DNA of 64,000 nucleotides. Source: Chaenocephalus aceratus (taxonomy: Eukaryota > Chordata > Actinopteri > Perciformes > Channichthyidae). A program made the translations under genes and the position numbers. Shown here one piece after another: positions 62,801-64,000 of the stretch. The notes below the pieces were generated by a model. The model was not told the DNA's origin, made no database searches, and worked only from the letters and a program-made list of their open reading frames with translations. Each line of letters begins with the position of its first letter. Positions within the stretch are counted from its first letter, which is position 1. The stretch is from positions 18,149,572 to 18,213,571 of the forward strand of contig CM043808.1 in NCBI GenBank assembly GCA_023974075.1. Direction: 5' to 3'.

Positions 62801-64000
62801 AACTCGAATGTCGATAGGATCTTTCTTGCACGGTTAGCACGCAACTTCCACATGTTGTTCTCCGTTTCCATTTCCTCTCGTTTCATGTCACCTATGTTTA
62901 GTGTATTTTTGGAAGTTTGTGTTTGCGCGATAACTTCACAACATCCTCCCTCATTCGTTTTATTTGCATTTGAGTTTACAGTTGGTACACTGGATGAAAT
63001 GTCATCTGTGGTGTGGAGAGGTGCAAGAATAACAAGACATCTTGATTTTAATTGTCCTGGAATGTCCAAGCTTAGAGAATTATTTGAATTGTTCAAGTTA
63101 TCCTGAAGGCCACAGTTCCCTGAATCTGTGAATTCGTCTGAGTCTAGATCAGACTCTACAAGAGGACAAGTGTAGTCATCTGCTCTTTCTTTCTCTGTTT
63201 GCAGTGTAAACATTCTTTCTTTGACAGTAGTTTCCCGTTTCTGATGAATAACATAAACTTTATTGAACCAGTCTGGCGTCAGTGTTTGATTTGGAATCGT
63301 AGGAGAAAAATGTCTCCCCTGTATGCCCATGTTGAAGTTGTGTTCAAGGACATCTTTGATGATGCAATTTTTAGTCCCACACAGTTTCTTGGTGAATCTG
63401 ACCACTTCATGAATAATCTCGTTTGTCAATACATTTGTGTCAAATTTATTTGTTGGTTTGTCTTTGTCCACAAACAGGATAAAACCAATTTCCTTGCAAG
63501 AAGGGTATTTGGCCATTATCGTTTCCTCTCTTCCTGAGAAGGTAGAGGACTGATCCCTTGCAGTCCTTTGTTCGGTGCAGTTTGCATCACCAGAGATTAT
63601 GTCCGCCATTGTTAGTGGATGAAGATGATGCATGTGACTACGGTCAGAGTCATCCTGAAAAAGCTTATGCCTTCTTTCTTGGAGGCATTTGGGGCAATAT
63701 TTTGTAGGATTTTGTAAGCACATCAAGTCAGGCAGTTCAAAAAGCTTTTTTTTCCGATAATCGCTAGAATCCATCGTCTTCAAATGTGATACGTTAATTT
63801 TTCTCCATACTTCATGGGTGTAGGCACTGCGATGCAGCTCATTCCTTAAATCAAGATCACAATTATACTCCAGTATTTCTGTGATGAAGTGCTTTTGTGC
63901 TGATATTAGTGTTGCAGAAAATGTGTTTAATTCAACCATGATGCCATTGGTCAACAATTCTAGATCAAGATTTTGTTTGAATCCAGATCCTACATTGAAA
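59860..64000 (-). CDS. Large tandem-repeat protein, unknown family (5' end outside window)
   Basis: One uninterrupted frame of over 1,365 codons is open to the window edge. The methionine at 63957 lies inside a repeat unit, since the codons before it still match the repeat (FNVGSG..), so the true start is outside. The unit is about 100 aa: 'C.E.GL.L.V', 'KLD...LT', 'EV..FA..LCGT', 'DILEHNFD..LQ', often ending FELP.L. Counting from 63957, units lie near 1-80 (cut), 151-236, 389-487, 533-615, 702-799, 875-966 and 1034-1133. Residues 1-240 and 702-970 are a higher-order duplicate that includes NPTKYCPKC, a CxxC pair followed by His. The tail is acidic with four sumoylation-type motifs (IKEE 1217, IKPE 1229, VKTE 1246, IKEE 1348). 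A nuclear role is inferred; function is unknown. Confidence 0.8.
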   Translation of the reverse strand, partial: FNVGSGFKQNLDLELLTNGIMVELNTFSATLISAQKHFITEILEYNCDLDLRNELHRSAYTHEVWRKINVSHLKTMDSSDYRKKKLFELPDLMCLQNPTKYCPKCLQERRHKLFQDDSDRSHMHHLHPLTMADIISGDANCTEQRTARDQSSTFSGREETIMAKYPSCKEIGFILFVDKDKPTNKFDTNVLTNEIIHEVVRFTKKLCGTKNCIIKDVLEHNFNMGIQGRHFSPTIPNQTLTPDWFNKVYVIHQKRETTVKERMFTLQTEKERADDYTCPLVESDLDSDEFTDSGNCGLQDNLNNSNNSLSLDIPGQLKSRCLVILAPLHTTDDISSSVPTVNSNANKTNEGGCCEVIAQTQTSKNTLNIGDMKREEMETENNMWKLRANRARKILSTFEFGPFYYSIKFGLEFNVGFSAKKNISVDNLRDYHLLEVAKFAIAMNSSKQDFIMEILEHNFDFGLQSEYQLNIFTLEIMNRVRELENCEDAIKFSNEICVLPIFPGMGNVKPQPSNILKMEECDVAPGFPPHSQAKTSEHFSQKGVDLYPFCQEIGLKLNVNNHQPNKLDINKLTNGSVAEVTNFAEKLCGTFEQICLDILTHNFDFHLQSGDPDLARSIVARIHATVEQRNLTCYVKPFKGPKKLGKEYLWGKLKLKNNLNTVGCSAGSSHTAITNQEVGSSAVEQKNELDLKLWKVRENRIQQILSAPHTEHCPLYSYSRCRTLGIDFNVGSGEKLNLDPKSLTNGIMVELNTFATALISDEKHFVTEILEYNFPLDLKNELYREAYKEQLLASIRAQVIGMKMYSVNKPFELPYLICLKNPTKYCPKCFQERSHKTCKVDSDPSHMHHPPTHTRADAVSGDANCTAPKSEKVQSSSFSAIEEMIVEYFPACKKTGLNLFVDKDQARDKLDTNVLTREIMLEVVGFARSLCGTKGDIIGDILEHNFNIDLQRTSPARLFYSLAPKKVGPDWFNEVFEIPFQSSQRQPPTCKSTRRDRIQDAGWREVSEKRKLALQTKKEKDTMTSDNPYKIQYNRKKKNTMCCSKVICYPNCTEIGLDLDVTKSGAKEKLHLRLLTQAVVSEINKYTQTNRGHYLPSTWYDILDYNFDISSQHRRSWEFSIAVKTKVQAMLRGYDRYSKVNKIFELPFLFASQSHLEKSQNKQCRLFGRFVRQVKYHSGVSCVHFLEGYKTKDWILRDGTKVQSDPRKIVQNNGNQVGDGCGSPLQGNLQIKEEDWHPCYGNIKPEPDSEDKYCPLHDDVKTESNPEDVAHFVPGDPTGVLGHTLMTALPDSERHKTEPENENVQYYILGAPQGSVTHPNTACNLNTEWEFENVEYSVPVETEESQEYSMVIIGHGNESTLIKEEEDNVPVDLYHYGGQ

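Noticed and set aside
60711..63537. Plus-strand ORFs of 74-112 aa inside the large minus-strand gene
   Set aside because: They are antisense shadows of the tandem-repeat protein and recur only because the sense repeats recur.

Overview
The window reads as a teleost fish genomic segment that is almost entirely nested mobile DNA, with one clear host-type coding region at the right end. No host is named in the sequence. The fish assignment rests on the mixture of element families recognised: BEL/Pao, Ty3/gypsy, DIRS, Tx1-like and L2/Rex-like LINEs, Kolobok, PIF/Harbinger and many hAT copies, plus DDX1-like exons of vertebrate type. Base composition is AT-rich with abundant CA, CT, TA and GATA microsatellites. 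No prokaryotic, CRISPR or rRNA features are present.

Layout, left to right. 1-1965: BEL/Pao relic with a gag ORF (+). 2317-12425: decayed Ty3/gypsy element (-), split by a 7.5-kb hAT transposon (4508-12041, 8-bp target duplication). That hAT is split by a Kolobok/THAP transposon (6311-10827, TTAA duplication), which is itself split by a hAT-like MITE (8947-9701). 13450-13942: exon fragments of the host helicase gene DDX1 (-). 14004-18135: stacked MITEs. 18169-25140: Tx1-like LINE (+) interrupted by a Harbinger MITE (20675-21705) and a hAT MITE (22671-22989). 25766-53433: region bounded by inverted CCCTTAGC ends and arrays of TTCTATAGAA-type motifs, possibly one very large transposon. Inside it are an L2/Rex-like LINE fragment, a DIRS-like retrotransposon inserted in that LINE (30735-51642), and a 14.2-kb near-perfect palindrome inserted in the DIRS tyrosine recombinase gene (31919-46163). 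53636-58369: hAT-like element loaded with further repeats and short spliced-transcript-like segments. 59860-64000: a large intronless ORF (-, open at the window edge) encoding a protein of tandem ~100-aa repeats.

The most unusual object is the palindrome. It has a 6-bp target duplication (GGTGCG), ends beginning 5'-AG, arms of about 6.77 kb that are nearly identical, and a 710-bp unpaired centre. Each arm carries the same small genes: a 54-aa basic protein, a 187-aa Cys/His protein, a 154-aa helical protein with a weak Bcl-2-like look, a 91-aa acidic protein, and (intact in the right arm only) a 255-aa protein with a very basic N-terminus. Two of these transcription units start from the same duplicated TATA-type promoter and leader. 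The tips carry a cluster of CCGGAAGT (ETS-type) sites and a GC box. The 6-bp duplication and AG ends fit integration by a Polinton/Maverick (adintovirus-type) integrase. No polymerase, integrase, protease, ATPase or capsid gene is present. My inference is a fold-back (snap-back) derivative of a protein-primed linear DNA element that kept only one end of the genome in two inverted copies and was integrated in trans. The family assignment is not proven by any core gene.

Insertion order can be read from the target duplications: LINE fragment, then DIRS, then palindrome; and gypsy, then hAT, then Kolobok, then MITE.
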